From the NCBI GenBank assembly GCA_900318355.1, contig ONKE01000016.1:1-62193 (forward strand): 62,193 nucleotides of DNA. Reading direction: 5' to 3'. A model generated the notes under the pieces. It saw only the letters and a program-made list of their open reading frames with translations. It was not told the DNA's origin and did no database searches. Made by a program: the position numbers and the translations under genes. Origin of the DNA: an uncultured Bacteroidales bacterium. GTDB lineage: Bacteria > Bacteroidota > Bacteroidia > Bacteroidales > UBA932. This document shows, piece after piece, positions 8,647-18,015 of the stretch; position 1 is the stretch's first letter; each line of letters starts with the position of its first letter.

Positions 8647-10596
8647 CTAATCCCTATACCTCGGGTTCTCGCTCTTGAATTCCGGGACGGTGCGCTTCAT
8701 GAGGGCGACCATTTCGGGGATTTCGACGGCGCGGGAGAGGGTTTCGAGGCGGTCGATGGTGGCGTTGATGTCGTCGTAGGCGTATTCGCGCACCTTGGCG
8801 ATGCGGATGCGCTGGTGGAAGGCCGGGAGGGTGTTTTCCTTGTCGGAGAGCACCTCCTCGTAGAGCTTTTCGCCGGGGCGCAGGCCGGTGTATTCAATCT
8901 TGATGTCACGGTCGGGAGTGAAGCCGGCCAGCATAATCATGCGGCGGGCGAGGTCGGCGATCTTGACGGGCTTGCCCATGTCGAAGACGAAAATCTGGTT
9001 GCCGGTCGACATGGTCGCGGCCTCCATCACCAGGCGGCAGGCCTCCGGAATGGTCATGAAGAAACGGTTGATCTCCGGATGGGTGACGGTGACCGGGCCG
9101 CCCTTGGCAATCTGCTCGCGGAAACGCGGTATGACGCTGCCGTTGGAACCAAGCACGTTGCCGAAACGCGTGGTGACGAACTTGGTCACGCCCTCATGCT
9201 GACCCCTCTCGATGGCAAGGCCCAGCGACTGGACATAAATCTCGGCCAGACGCTTGGTGCAACCCATGATGTTGGTCGGGTTCACCGCCTTGTCGGTCGA
9301 AATCATCACCATCTTCTCCACGCCATACTCGATGCACTTGTTGGCCACGTTGCGCGAGCCGTAGACGTTGACGAGCACCGCCTCGCAAGGGTTCTCCTCC
9401 ATAAGCGGCACATGTTTGTATGCGGCGGCATGGAACACGACCTGCGGACGCCACTTGCGGAAGGCATAGTCCAGACGCGGGATCTGGCGGACGTCGCCGA
9501 TGACGGGAACGAAGTCGAGGCCGGGGAACTTGTCTTCGAGTTCGAGGCGGATATTGTGCATCGGCGTCTCGGCATTGTCGAAGAGAATCAGTTGCTTAAC
9601 GCCGAATCCCGCCAGCTGCCGCACCAGTTCGCTGCCGATGGAACCCGCGGCGCCGGTGACCATGACCACCTTGCCTGAGAAATTGTCCCGTATCTCGTCG
9701 AGCGAAATGACGATTTCCTGGCGGCCCAGGAGGTCTTCGACCTTAATCTCGCGCGGCTTTATAATATTCTGGCCCTCAATCATTTCATCCACGCCGGGAA
9801 CGATGAGCGTCCGCACTTTGTGCTTGGAGCAGAAGGTGATCACGCCGTCTTCCTCGCCCTGCGCCTCGATGTCCTTGGAGAACAGCACAGCGTCGATACC
9901 GCGCGCGAGAATGATGCCGGGAAGCTGGCTGTCGTCAGTAAAATGGAACACAGGCAGGCGGTCGATGCTGAGGTCGTCTTTGTTGTCGGAACGCTCCAGG
10001 AAGCCGATGATCTTGTAGTGCGGCGAATTCTGCAGGCGGACGATGGTGGCTACGCTCTTGTCGGAGGTGCCATAGACCAGAACCCGCTGATACTCATATT
10101 TTTCCTGCGTCTTCCGGTTGATCAGCTCATAGGTTATGATCATCGCCAGGCGCACCCCGATGAGGAAGAAGAACGTCACCAGGAAATCCAGCCCGCATAT
10201 GGCCATCAGCCAGTTGGAATACATCCCCATCAGCGACAGCGTCAGCAGGATGACGGCACTCTTGGCCAGGGAAACGCACCCGAACGGGATGAGGTCCTTG
10301 ACGCCGAGATGGCGGATGATGATGCGGTAGGTCCGGAACACGTAGAGGAACACTATCGACGAGACAAGCGACGTCGACATGTAGGCAATAAGCAGCCGGA
10401 CGGAGTAGAATTTGTCGCTCAGGAGATCCTTGACGATGATGATGACGATAAAGGATGCCAGAAGGGACAGGAGGGTGTCCAGCGTCGCGATGACTTTTCC
10501 GCTGAGGTATTTGTCGCGAATGGAGCTAAAGGTCAGTCTCTGGGCCATACTGTTTTCATTTTGCTTCATGATGGTCGCCTCATTCCTTCCGGGCAT
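8647..10596 (-). CDS. CapD/PglF-type membrane nucleotide-sugar 4,6-dehydratase
   Basis: A 649-residue member of the FlaA1/CapD/WbpM family. About 150 N-terminal residues hold four hydrophobic segments, followed by a CoA-binding-like fold and a catalytic short-chain dehydrogenase domain with VMVTGAAGSIGSELVRQL and HAAAYKHVPLMEEN. These enzymes convert UDP-GlcNAc to a 4-keto-6-deoxy sugar at the inner membrane, feeding capsule, O-antigen or glycoprotein synthesis. The ATG at 10596 overlaps the rfbB stop (TAATG), which supports coupled translation; an alternative ATG lies nine codons in. It is the last gene of the nucleotide-sugar operon before the AT-rich island. Exact substrate is not proven. 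Confidence 0.88.
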   Translation of the reverse strand: MPGRNEATIMKQNENSMAQRLTFSSIRDKYLSGKVIATLDTLLSLLASFIVIIIVKDLLSDKFYSVRLLIAYMSTSLVSSIVFLYVFRTYRIIIRHLGVKDLIPFGCVSLAKSAVILLTLSLMGMYSNWLMAICGLDFLVTFFFLIGVRLAMIITYELINRKTQEKYEYQRVLVYGTSDKSVATIVRLQNSPHYKIIGFLERSDNKDDLSIDRLPVFHFTDDSQLPGIILARGIDAVLFSKDIEAQGEEDGVITFCSKHKVRTLIVPGVDEMIEGQNIIKPREIKVEDLLGRQEIVISLDEIRDNFSGKVVMVTGAAGSIGSELVRQLAGFGVKQLILFDNAETPMHNIRLELEDKFPGLDFVPVIGDVRQIPRLDYAFRKWRPQVVFHAAAYKHVPLMEENPCEAVLVNVYGSRNVANKCIEYGVEKMVMISTDKAVNPTNIMGCTKRLAEIYVQSLGLAIERGQHEGVTKFVTTRFGNVLGSNGSVIPRFREQIAKGGPVTVTHPEINRFFMTIPEACRLVMEAATMSTGNQIFVFDMGKPVKIADLARRMIMLAGFTPDRDIKIEYTGLRPGEKLYEEVLSDKENTLPAFHQRIRIAKVREYAYDDINATIDRLETLSRAVEIPEMVALMKRTVPEFKSENPRYRD

Positions 10597-11765
10597 TATC
10601 GCCCGCTATACATGTCTTCGTAATATTTCTGATAATCGCCTGAAGTGACGTTGTCCATCCAGGCCTGGTTGTCGAGGTACCAGCGGACGGTCTTCTCTAT
10701 GCCTTCCTCGAACTGGAGGGACGGCTCCCAGCCGAGTTCCTTCTGAAGCTTGCGGCTGTCGATGGCATAGCGCAGGTCGTGGCCGGCACGGTCGGTCACA
10801 TACGTTATCAGGCCCATGTCTTCGCCGGGAGCACGGCCCAGCAGACGGTCCACCGTCTCGATGAGAACCTTGATGACGTCGATGTTTTTCCACTCGTTGA
10901 ATCCGCCGATGTTGTAGGTCTCCCCCACCTTGCCTTCGTGGAAGATTAGGTCGATGGCGCGCGCATGGTCTTCGACATAGAGCCAGTCGCGCACATTCTC
11001 GCCCTTACCGTAGACCGGGAGTGGCTTACGATGACGGATATTGTTGATAAACAGAGGGATAAGCTTTTCGGGGAACTGATAAGGACCATAGTTGTTGGAG
11101 CAGTTCGTCACGATGGTCGGCATGCCGAAGGTGTCGTGGAACGCCCTCACGAAATGGTCGCTTGAAGCCTTCGCTGCGCTGTAGGGGCTATGCGGCTGAT
11201 ACTTAAGGTCTTCGGTGAAGAACTTGGAGCCATAGGCCAGATGGTGCTTTCCCGACGACGCCTTGGTCGAAAACGGCGGCGTAATCCCCTCAGGGTCGGT
11301 CATTTCCAGTGCTCCGTAGACTTCGTCGGTGGAGATGTGGTAGAAGCGGCACGGGACAGATTCTTCGCTTCGCTCAGAATGACGGACCTGCCACCCGAGG
11401 GGCTCCCATGCGGCCTTGGCGGCCTGGAGGAGCGAGAGCGTACCCATGACGTTGGTCTGGGCGAAGGTGAAAGGATCCTTGATGGAACGGTCCACGTGGC
11501 TCTCGGCTGCAAGGTGGATGATGCCGTCCACATTTTCCTGCTTGATTAGCGCGAGAACGCCGTCGAAGTCGCAGATGTCCATGCGGACGAAGCGGTAGTT
11601 GGGCTTGTCCTCGATGTCGCGCAGGTTCGCCAGGTTGCCGGCGTATGTCAGTTTGTCAAGATTAATAATCCGATAGTCCGGATATTTGTTAACCAGCAGC
11701 CGCACGACGTGGCTGCCGATGAAACCGGCTCCCCCGGTTACGATGATAGTACGATGCATAAACAT
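10596..11765 (-). CDS. rfbB: dTDP-glucose 4,6-dehydratase with an in-frame repeat insertion
   Basis: A 389-residue extended short-chain dehydrogenase. It has the NAD motif TGGAGFIGSHVVRLL, HLAAESHVDRSI, the catalytic STDEVYG and YSAAKASSDHFVRAF, and the family-typical ending. The enzyme makes dTDP-4-keto-6-deoxyglucose, precursor of rhamnose and other deoxysugars. The genes completing dTDP-rhamnose (rfbA, rfbC, rfbD) are not in the window. Between the helix LLQAAKAAW and the strand FYHISTDEVYG the protein carries an extra segment including VRHSERSEESVPC, encoded by a palindromic repeat and not part of the normal fold. Start and stop abut fcl and the capD-family gene. The insertion sits in a surface loop, so the enzyme may still work. 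Confidence 0.92.
   Translation of the reverse strand: MFMHRTIIVTGGAGFIGSHVVRLLVNKYPDYRIINLDKLTYAGNLANLRDIEDKPNYRFVRMDICDFDGVLALIKQENVDGIIHLAAESHVDRSIKDPFTFAQTNVMGTLSLLQAAKAAWEPLGWQVRHSERSEESVPCRFYHISTDEVYGALEMTDPEGITPPFSTKASSGKHHLAYGSKFFTEDLKYQPHSPYSAAKASSDHFVRAFHDTFGMPTIVTNCSNNYGPYQFPEKLIPLFINNIRHRKPLPVYGKGENVRDWLYVEDHARAIDLIFHEGKVGETYNIGGFNEWKNIDVIKVLIETVDRLLGRAPGEDMGLITYVTDRAGHDLRYAIDSRKLQKELGWEPSLQFEEGIEKTVRWYLDNQAWMDNVTSGDYQKYYEDMYSGR
11352..11402. repeat. Palindromic repeat inserted in frame within rfbB
   Basis: The core ATTCTTCGCTTCGCTCAGAAT is flanked by ACAG and GACG and encodes the peptide HSERSEES on the minus strand. This motif is familiar to me as an interspersed repeat in many Bacteroidota and some other genomes, usually between genes. 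Here the length is compatible with the reading frame, and no stop is introduced. Exact ends are uncertain. Confidence 0.65.
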
Positions 11766-12707
11766 TTATCTTTCAGCCCTTATGGGGCTAGTGAGAAAAT
11801 CTTGGTAAGCCAGGCGGATGCCATCTTCGAGCTCCGTCCTGTAGGTCCAGCCGAGGGCCGCGGCCTTCGAGGTGTCGAGCAGCTTCCGCGGGGTGCCGCC
11901 CGGGCGGGAAGCGTCCCAAAGGATGCTGCCCTTAAAGCCTACGACTTTGGCCACAAGCTCGGCCAAAGCCTTGATGCTGATTTCTTTGCCTGTTCCGGCA
12001 TTGACGGTCTCGTCGCCGGAATAGTTGTTCATCAAGAACACGCAGAGCTCCGCCAGGTCGTCGACGTAGAGGAACTCGCGCAGCGGACTGCCGTCGCCCC
12101 AGCAAGTCACCGACGAAGCGCCTGCCACCTTGGCCTCGTGGAAACGGCGGATGAGCGCCGGGAGGACGTGGCTGTGCTCGGGATGATAGTTGTCGCCGGG
12201 GCCGTAGAGGTTGGTCGGCATCACGCTGATGTAGTCCGTACCGTATTGACGGTTAAGGTATTCGCAGTATTTGAGGCCGGATATTTTCGCCAGGGCGTAG
12301 GCCTCGTTGGTCTTTTCAAGGGCGCTGGTCAGCAGGCAGTCTTCACGCATCGGCTGCGGAGCCAGACGGGGGTAAATGCACGAACTTCCGAGGAACTCGA
12401 GCTTGCGGCAGCCATTTTGCCATGCGGCATGGATGACGTTCATCTCCAGGACCATGTTGTCGTACATGAAGTCGGCCGGGGCGCTCTGATTGGCGACGAT
12501 GCCTCCCACCTTGGCGGCGGCAAGGAACACGTATTCCGGCTTCTCGGCGGCGAAAAACGCCTCCACATCGGCCTGACGGGTAAGGTCGAGCTCCGCGTGG
12601 GTTCGCAGCACGAGATTGTCGTATCCCTGCCTGCGAAGTTCCCTCACGATAGCGCTTCCAACCATCCCGCGATGGCCTGCAACGTATATTATGCTGTGTT
12701 TTTCCAT
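11766..12707 (-). CDS. fcl: GDP-L-fucose synthase
   Basis: A 313-residue short-chain dehydrogenase with [19 protein letters not shown] at the N terminus, [16 protein letters not shown], and [19 protein letters not shown] containing the catalytic YxxxK. It performs the epimerase and reductase steps that turn GDP-4-keto-6-deoxymannose into GDP-L-fucose. It directly follows gmd with no gap, completing the pathway, and directly precedes rfbB. Length matches the family. Fucose made here probably decorates surface polysaccharide or glycoproteins, which is common in Bacteroidales. Confidence 0.96.
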   Translation of the reverse strand: MEKHSIIYVAGHRGMVGSAIVRELRRQGYDNLVLRTHAELDLTRQADVEAFFAAEKPEYVFLAAAKVGGIVANQSAPADFMYDNMVLEMNVIHAAWQNGCRKLEFLGSSCIYPRLAPQPMREDCLLTSALEKTNEAYALAKISGLKYCEYLNRQYGTDYISVMPTNLYGPGDNYHPEHSHVLPALIRRFHEAKVAGASSVTCWGDGSPLREFLYVDDLAELCVFLMNNYSGDETVNAGTGKEISIKALAELVAKVVGFKGSILWDASRPGGTPRKLLDTSKAAALGWTYRTELEDGIRLAYQDFLTSPIRAER

Positions 12708-13763
12708 TTACTTCTTCCTGACCTCTTCCATGTCGTGACGCACCATGATACGCACCAGTTCCTCGAAGGTGGTCTTCTGAGGGTTCCAGCCCAGGATGCG
12801 CCGGGCCTTCGACGGGTCGCCGAGCAACTGGTCCACCTCCGCGGGGCGGAAATATTTCGGATCAACCTCCACCAGAATGCGGCCGGTGGCCGAATCTATC
12901 CCCTTTTCATCCTGACCCTCGCCTTCCCAGCGAAGCGAAATGCCCGCCTCGCGGAATGCCAGGAAGCAGAATTCGCGGACCGTGTGGTTTTGCCCCGTGG
13001 CGATGACATAGTCGTCGGGGCGCTCCTGCTGCAGCATCAGCCACATGCTTTCGACAAAGTCTTTGGCATAGCCCCAGTCCCTGCGGGCGCTGAGGTTGCC
13101 CAGATAGAGTTTATCCTGCAGACCCTGAGCGATTCGCGCCGCCGCAAGGGTTATCTTCCTCGTCACGAACGTCTCGCCGCGACGCTCGCTCTCATGGTTG
13201 AAGAGGATGCCGTTGCAGCAGTACATGCCGTAGCTCTCGCGGTAGTTTTTCATGATCCAGTAGCCGTAGAGCTTGGCTACGCCATAGGGACTGCGCGGAT
13301 AGAACGGCGTCGTCTCACGCTGCGGCACCTCCTGCACGAGGCCGAAAAGCTCCGAGGTCGAGGCCTGGTAGATGCGGCAGCTTTGCGCCAGACCGGCGAT
13401 ACGGACGGCCTCCAGAAGGCGCAGAACGCCCATCGCATCGGCGTCGGCGGTGAACTCCGGCACTTCGAAAGACACCTTCACATGGCTCTGGGCCGCGAGG
13501 TTGTATATCTCGTCGGGACGGACTTCGCTGATGATGCGGATGAGGCTCGACGAGTCGGTCATGTCGCCCCAATGGAGGTTGACCTGCCGCTTTTTCTTCA
13601 TGTCGCGGACCCATTCGTCCAGATACAGATGTTCGATGCGTCCGGTGTTGAACGTCGAACTGCGGCGGAGAATGCCGTGGACCTCGTATCCCTTTTCGAT
13701 CAGCAGTTCGGCAAGGAACGAACCGTCCTGGCCGGTGATGCCGGTAATCAGAGCTTTTTTCAT
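12708..13763 (-). CDS. gmd: GDP-mannose 4,6-dehydratase
   Basis: A 351-residue enzyme with [18 protein letters not shown] at the NADP site, [15 protein letters not shown], and [10 protein letters not shown] with [11 protein letters not shown] giving the catalytic Ser/Thr and YxxxK. It produces GDP-4-keto-6-deoxymannose for the adjacent fcl. The start codon directly follows the stop of the UDP-glucose dehydrogenase fusion and its own stop directly precedes fcl, so five successive genes in this operon have essentially no spacers. Length and motifs are standard for the family. Confidence 0.96.
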   Translation of the reverse strand: MKKALITGITGQDGSFLAELLIEKGYEVHGILRRSSTFNTGRIEHLYLDEWVRDMKKKRQVNLHWGDMTDSSSLIRIISEVRPDEIYNLAAQSHVKVSFEVPEFTADADAMGVLRLLEAVRIAGLAQSCRIYQASTSELFGLVQEVPQRETTPFYPRSPYGVAKLYGYWIMKNYRESYGMYCCNGILFNHESERRGETFVTRKITLAAARIAQGLQDKLYLGNLSARRDWGYAKDFVESMWLMLQQERPDDYVIATGQNHTVREFCFLAFREAGISLRWEGEGQDEKGIDSATGRILVEVDPKYFRPAEVDQLLGDPSKARRILGWNPQKTTFEELVRIMVRHDMEEVRKK

Positions 13764-15761
13764 CTAGTCTCTTTTAAAAATGTCCCTTGTGTAGACCTTG
13801 TCCTGAACGTCGTCCAGCGCGGAGTCGTAACGGTTGGCGATGATTGCGTCGGCCTGTGCCTTGAACGAAGCGAGGTCGCCCACGACGCGGCTGCCGAAGA
13901 ACGTCGAACCCGCCGGAAGCGTCGGTTCGAAAATGATGACCTTCGCGCCCTTGGCCTTGATGCGCTTCATGATGCCCTGGATGGCACTCTGGCGGAAGTT
14001 GTCGGAATTCGATTTCATCGTAAGGCGATACACCCCGACGACCACTTCGCGTTCCTTCGCAGAATCGTAAGCGCTTGACGCAGTGTAATATCCGGCTTTA
14101 TCAAGCACCCGGTCGGCGATGTAGTCCTTGCGAGTGCGGTTGCTTTCGACAATGGCTTTGATGAGGTTTTCCGGCACATCGTTGAAGTTGGCCAGCAACT
14201 GCTTGGTGTCTTTCGGCAGGCAGTATCCGCCATATCCGAAGCTCGGGTTGTTGTAGTGCGTCCCGATGCGCGGATCCAGTCCCACACCTTCGATAATCGC
14301 CTGCGTATCAAGTCCTTTAACCTCGGCGTAAGTATCCAGCTCATTGAAGAAGCTGACCCTCAGGGCGAGGTATGTGTTGGCGAACAGCTTGACCGCCTCT
14401 GCCTCCGTGCTGCCCATATACAGCACCGGCACATCCTCCTTGATGGCTCCAGCCTTGATAAGCCCGGCAAATGTGTGTGCCGCATCGGCGAGGGATTCGT
14501 CGTCGTACCCGACGATGATACGGCTCGGATAGAGGTTGTCATACAGCGCCTTGGACTCGCGGAGGAACTCCGGCGCGAAGATTATCTTCGGAACAACCAC
14601 GCGGAAAGTGCCGTCAGAGAGCCTCTCGCGGTAGCTGAATTTTTCACGGACGGACTTCGTGTAGCCGACTGGAACCGTGGATTTGATCACCATTACGGCG
14701 TCGGGATTGACCTCCAGGACCAGCTCAATCACCTCCTCGACGTGCGAAGTGTCGAAGAAGTTTTTCTTCGGATCGTAATTGGTCGGCGCGGCAATCACCA
14801 CGAAGTCGGCATCGCGGTATGCCGCCCTGCCATCGAGCGTCGCCACAAGGTTCAAATCCTTCTCCTTCAAGTATTTCTCTATTTCCACATCGGCTATCGG
14901 CGATTCCTTCCGGTTGATTTTTTCCACCTTCTCGGGAATCACGTCCACCGCCATGACCTCGTTACGCTGGGCCAGCAGAGTCGCAATCGACAAGCCGACA
15001 TATCCAGTTCCCGCAACTGCAATCTTCATATTAGTGATTCCGCGATAGGTCGCCCTGGCGTTTTCATAACTGGCCAAGTTACCGATATCCAGGCGCTTGC
15101 CCGGCATTTCCATGCTGTAGACCGGCGTCCGTTCACACAGCCATGCGACGAGGCTTCCCGGGGCGTCCGTGCCGCAACCGTCCGCAACGGCCTGCGGAAT
15201 GAGCTCTGCGTCAGCGGCTTTGTAGAGGTAGAACGGCGGGATGCACCAGTTGCTGCGAGGCTCCTGCGGCTTCTCCTCCATGCGGATTATGCGGCCGTCG
15301 GCGTCGATTTCAGCCACGCCGCTCTTGCGAAGACGCTCCGGATCGTCCTGACGGAAACGCATGACGCAGCTTGTCTCACGTGCGCGCGCGTAAGAAAAAA
15401 ACCGCTGAAGGCTGAATGTCAGGAGGTTGTCTCCTGCGATTACCAGCAAGTCTTCGCCCTTGAGCCCGCCCTTGTCGATGGCAAGGAGCAGGTCGCAGAC
15501 TGCGCCCAGGCGGGTTTCGTTGGTCGATGTTCCGTCGTCGACGACGGCGATATTTTCGGGCCTTGACGATGCCCATCGCTCAAAATGAGGCGCGAAACGA
15601 TGGTTGGTCACAACCGTGTAGCCGGTCACCGCGTCGGCGATGTCGTCCACCATCCAGTCGAGAATCGTCTTGCCGCCAACCTCCAGAAGGGGTTTCGGGA
15701 AGTTTTCCGTAAGGGGATAAAGCCGGGTCGCATAGCCGGCTGCAAGTATGATACAGTGCAT
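13764..15761 (-). CDS. Sugar-1-phosphate nucleotidyltransferase fused to UDP-glucose 6-dehydrogenase
   Basis: One uninterrupted frame encodes two enzymes. Residues 1-244 are a nucleotidyltransferase ([38 protein letters not shown]). Residues 245-665 are a UDP-glucose/UDP-mannuronate-type dehydrogenase ([28 protein letters not shown], catalytic cysteine in GGYCLPKDT). The start is placed at ATG 15761, two bases after the kinase stop; the frame is open further upstream only as a shadow of the kinase gene. The linker ATYRGITN between domains is short, and an internal ATG at 15029 could also start a free dehydrogenase. Known versions are normally separate. The pair fits UDP-GlcA synthesis plus activation of a uronate-1-phosphate made by the upstream kinase (inferred). 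Confidence 0.85.
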   Translation of the reverse strand: MHCIILAAGYATRLYPLTENFPKPLLEVGGKTILDWMVDDIADAVTGYTVVTNHRFAPHFERWASSRPENIAVVDDGTSTNETRLGAVCDLLLAIDKGGLKGEDLLVIAGDNLLTFSLQRFFSYARARETSCVMRFRQDDPERLRKSGVAEIDADGRIIRMEEKPQEPRSNWCIPPFYLYKAADAELIPQAVADGCGTDAPGSLVAWLCERTPVYSMEMPGKRLDIGNLASYENARATYRGITNMKIAVAGTGYVGLSIATLLAQRNEVMAVDVIPEKVEKINRKESPIADVEIEKYLKEKDLNLVATLDGRAAYRDADFVVIAAPTNYDPKKNFFDTSHVEEVIELVLEVNPDAVMVIKSTVPVGYTKSVREKFSYRERLSDGTFRVVVPKIIFAPEFLRESKALYDNLYPSRIIVGYDDESLADAAHTFAGLIKAGAIKEDVPVLYMGSTEAEAVKLFANTYLALRVSFFNELDTYAEVKGLDTQAIIEGVGLDPRIGTHYNNPSFGYGGYCLPKDTKQLLANFNDVPENLIKAIVESNRTRKDYIADRVLDKAGYYTASSAYDSAKEREVVVGVYRLTMKSNSDNFRQSAIQGIMKRIKAKGAKVIIFEPTLPAGSTFFGSRVVGDLASFKAQADAIIANRYDSALDDVQDKVYTRDIFKRD

Positions 15762-15763
15762 AG

Positions 15764-16936
15764 TTATACGTTCACGCCATCTGCGCTGTGGGCCAGATGG
15801 ATGCTGAATTTTCCTTCCAAATGGGGGAAGGAACGAAGGTATTCCTTCTCCACCCTGCGGCAAATCGCCTCTTCCTGCGCGGGGTCGATAAGCGCCATGC
15901 AACAGCCCTTGAAGCCGGCTCCGCTGAACCTGCCGCCGTAGATGCCGGGGGTGTCGCGCATGATTTCGTAGAGACGGATCTGCTCCGGCGCGCCGCTCTC
16001 CCAGTTGTGGATGCTGCTCCAGCCCGACTCGAACGACAGTTTGCCGTAGGCCTCGATATCGCCGCGTCGCCATGCCTCGGCACCTTTTTCCACGCGTTCG
16101 AACTCGGTGTACCAATGTTCGCAGCGGCGGTGCCACTGGACGGGCAGACGGTCCTTGTAGGCTTCGTAGACGTCGCGAGGCACGTTGCGGGCGAATGCTT
16201 CCTTGAATTTGCCATATTCCATGCCTGACAATGCCTGGAGGGCATATACGCCGGCTTTCAGTTCGTCCACGCGCGTATTGAAACCGCTTCCGGCGAGGCT
16301 GTGTTCCAGGCCGGAGAAGAAAATGGCGATACCCCAAGGTTTCATGTCCGGATGTTGCGGAATGGTCTCGTAGGTACCGTCGCGGGTGTCGAGGTATAGG
16401 AGGTGGCCGGCCTTGCTGAGCACTTCGCAGCTCTGGTCAAGCTTGCCGCAGGAGACGCCGACGTAGTCATGTTCGGCGCTGTATGCGATGTCGATAAGAT
16501 CCTGAGGTGCAAGGTGAATACCGTTGACGCGGCAGAGGGCCTGGAGGAATGCGATGATGACGGCGGCGCTGCTGGAGAGGCCTCCGATGGGCAGGGTTCC
16601 TTCGATGACGCCGCACAGGCCCACGTCCAGACGGAAACGCCTCGAGAGCATGAGCGTAGCACCGCGGAGGTAGTCGGCCCAGTCGCCCGGTTTGACTGCA
16701 GGTACGGAAGCGATGTGCCACTGCGCCCGCTTGGGGAACTGCAGGGAGCTCATTTCCACGACGCCGTTCTGCTTGGTGCTGTAGGCGATGTGGATGCCCT
16801 TGTCGATGGCCAGGCCGGTGATTTTGCCGAGGTTATGGTCGCTGTGGGCGCCTATGGGACAGATGCGATAGGGGCAGAATGCGATGCCTTCCGGGTCGCG
16901 GTGGTATGTGCTATGGAATTTCTCTTCGCAGCGCAT
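15764..16936 (-). CDS. GHMP sugar kinase, galacturonokinase-like
   Basis: A 390-residue GHMP kinase. The N-terminal substrate loop reads [16 protein letters not shown] where galactokinases have GRVNLIGEHTDYNxG; the PYRICP(I/L)GAH form is the one I associate with plant galacturonokinase. The ATP loop is [14 protein letters not shown], and [13 protein letters not shown] is the C-terminal GHMP motif. It probably phosphorylates a hexose or uronate at C1. Neighbours fit a galacturonate route: the upstream gene interconverts UDP-GlcA and UDP-GalA, and the downstream fusion offers a nucleotidyltransferase. Three bases separate it from the epimerase gene and two from the next gene. Kinase family is sure; galacturonate as substrate is inferred. 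Confidence 0.8.
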   Translation of the reverse strand: MRCEEKFHSTYHRDPEGIAFCPYRICPIGAHSDHNLGKITGLAIDKGIHIAYSTKQNGVVEMSSLQFPKRAQWHIASVPAVKPGDWADYLRGATLMLSRRFRLDVGLCGVIEGTLPIGGLSSSAAVIIAFLQALCRVNGIHLAPQDLIDIAYSAEHDYVGVSCGKLDQSCEVLSKAGHLLYLDTRDGTYETIPQHPDMKPWGIAIFFSGLEHSLAGSGFNTRVDELKAGVYALQALSGMEYGKFKEAFARNVPRDVYEAYKDRLPVQWHRRCEHWYTEFERVEKGAEAWRRGDIEAYGKLSFESGWSSIHNWESGAPEQIRLYEIMRDTPGIYGGRFSGAGFKGCCMALIDPAQEEAICRRVEKEYLRSFPHLEGKFSIHLAHSADGVNV

Positions 16937-16939
16937 GGC

Positions 16940-17962
16940 TTATCTGAGAGGGTTTTTGTCACTACGGTACCAGTCCATGAAGCGGGCTATGCCCTCATGG
17001 AGGCTGACGTGGGGTTTGTAGCCGACTTCCCGCTCGAGGAGGGTCGTGTCGGCGTTGGTCTGGTAGACGTCCCCGGGCTGCATGGGCAGGAATATCTTCC
17101 GGGCCTCTTTGCCGCAGGCCTGCTCGATTTCGGCGATGAAGTCCATCAGGCGGACAGGGTTGCTGCAGCCGATGTTGTAGACGCGGTAACGCAGGCCATT
17201 GGCGTCGGGGGCCGGCTCACGGTCGATGCACCGGACTGTCCCTTCCACGATGTCGTCGATGAAGGTGAAGTCGCGGATCATGTCGCCTCCGTTGAACACC
17301 TTGATGGGCTCGCCGCGGAAAATGGCGCCCGCAAACAGCATCGGACTCATGTCGGGACGTCCCCACGGCCCGTAGACGGTGAAAAAGCGCAGACCGGTCA
17401 TGCTGATGCCATAGAGTTTGCAGTAGGCATGTGCCATCAGCTCGTTGCTCTTCTTGGTGGCGGCATACAGGCTCACCGGGTTGTCGACCTTGTCCGCCTC
17501 GCTATACGGCACCTTGGCATTCAGCCCATAGACGCTGCTCGACGACGCATAAATCAGATGCTTCACCCCATTGTTCCGGCACGCCTCAAGCACATTCAGG
17601 AAGCCCACAAGGTTGCTCTGGAGGTACGCATACGGGTTCGTAATCGAATACCTCACCCCCGCCTGCGCAGCCAGATTCACCACCTTGTCGAACCTCTCCC
17701 TCTCAAACAGCCCATCCAACGCCTCCTTATCGCAAAGATCCATCCTCACGAACCTCGCCTTCTCCCACCTGCTGCTTCGTATCTCTTTCGCCTCCGCTCC
17801 GGACATCACGAAGCCATTTTCTGCCAGACGACCGTATTTCAGGCGAACGTCGTAGTAGTCGTTGATGTTGTCGATACCGACCACCTCGTCGCCACGTTCT
17901 GCAAGATCATGCAGCAAGCGCGAACCGATAAACCCGGCAGCGCCGGTCACAAGTATTTTCAT
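16940..17962 (-). CDS. UDP-glucuronate 4-epimerase-like NAD-dependent epimerase
   Basis: A 340-residue epimerase: MKILVTGAAGFIGSRLLHDL, then GIDNINDYYDVRLKYGRL, the signature of UDP-glucuronate epimerases, followed by AAQAGVRYSI, ASSSSVYG and YAATKKSNEL with the catalytic tyrosine. It should interconvert UDP-GlcA and UDP-GalA in the cytoplasm. The frame extends six codons to a TTG, but ATG 17962 directly before the nucleotide-binding strand is the better start. It is the first enzyme gene after the UpxY-like regulator (53 bp apart). With the dehydrogenase fusion downstream it makes UDP-GalA from UDP-glucose. Confidence 0.9.
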   Translation of the reverse strand: MKILVTGAAGFIGSRLLHDLAERGDEVVGIDNINDYYDVRLKYGRLAENGFVMSGAEAKEIRSSRWEKARFVRMDLCDKEALDGLFERERFDKVVNLAAQAGVRYSITNPYAYLQSNLVGFLNVLEACRNNGVKHLIYASSSSVYGLNAKVPYSEADKVDNPVSLYAATKKSNELMAHAYCKLYGISMTGLRFFTVYGPWGRPDMSPMLFAGAIFRGEPIKVFNGGDMIRDFTFIDDIVEGTVRCIDREPAPDANGLRYRVYNIGCSNPVRLMDFIAEIEQACGKEARKIFLPMQPGDVYQTNADTTLLEREVGYKPHVSLHEGIARFMDWYRSDKNPLR

Positions 17963-18015
17963 TTTCTGATTATTATTCAATTATTTACCGCCGACATGCG
18001 GCCGCCTCCAGCACA

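Noticed and set aside
11709-14078. A 789-residue plus-strand protein opposite fcl and gmd
   Set aside because: It is antisense to two clear enzyme genes; the long frame follows from GC-rich codon bias.
13764-16337. A single 857-residue protein covering this whole frame
   Set aside because: The first 190 residues are Arg/Pro-rich and lie antiframe to the GHMP kinase on the same strand; the real start is ATG 15761 right after the kinase stop.
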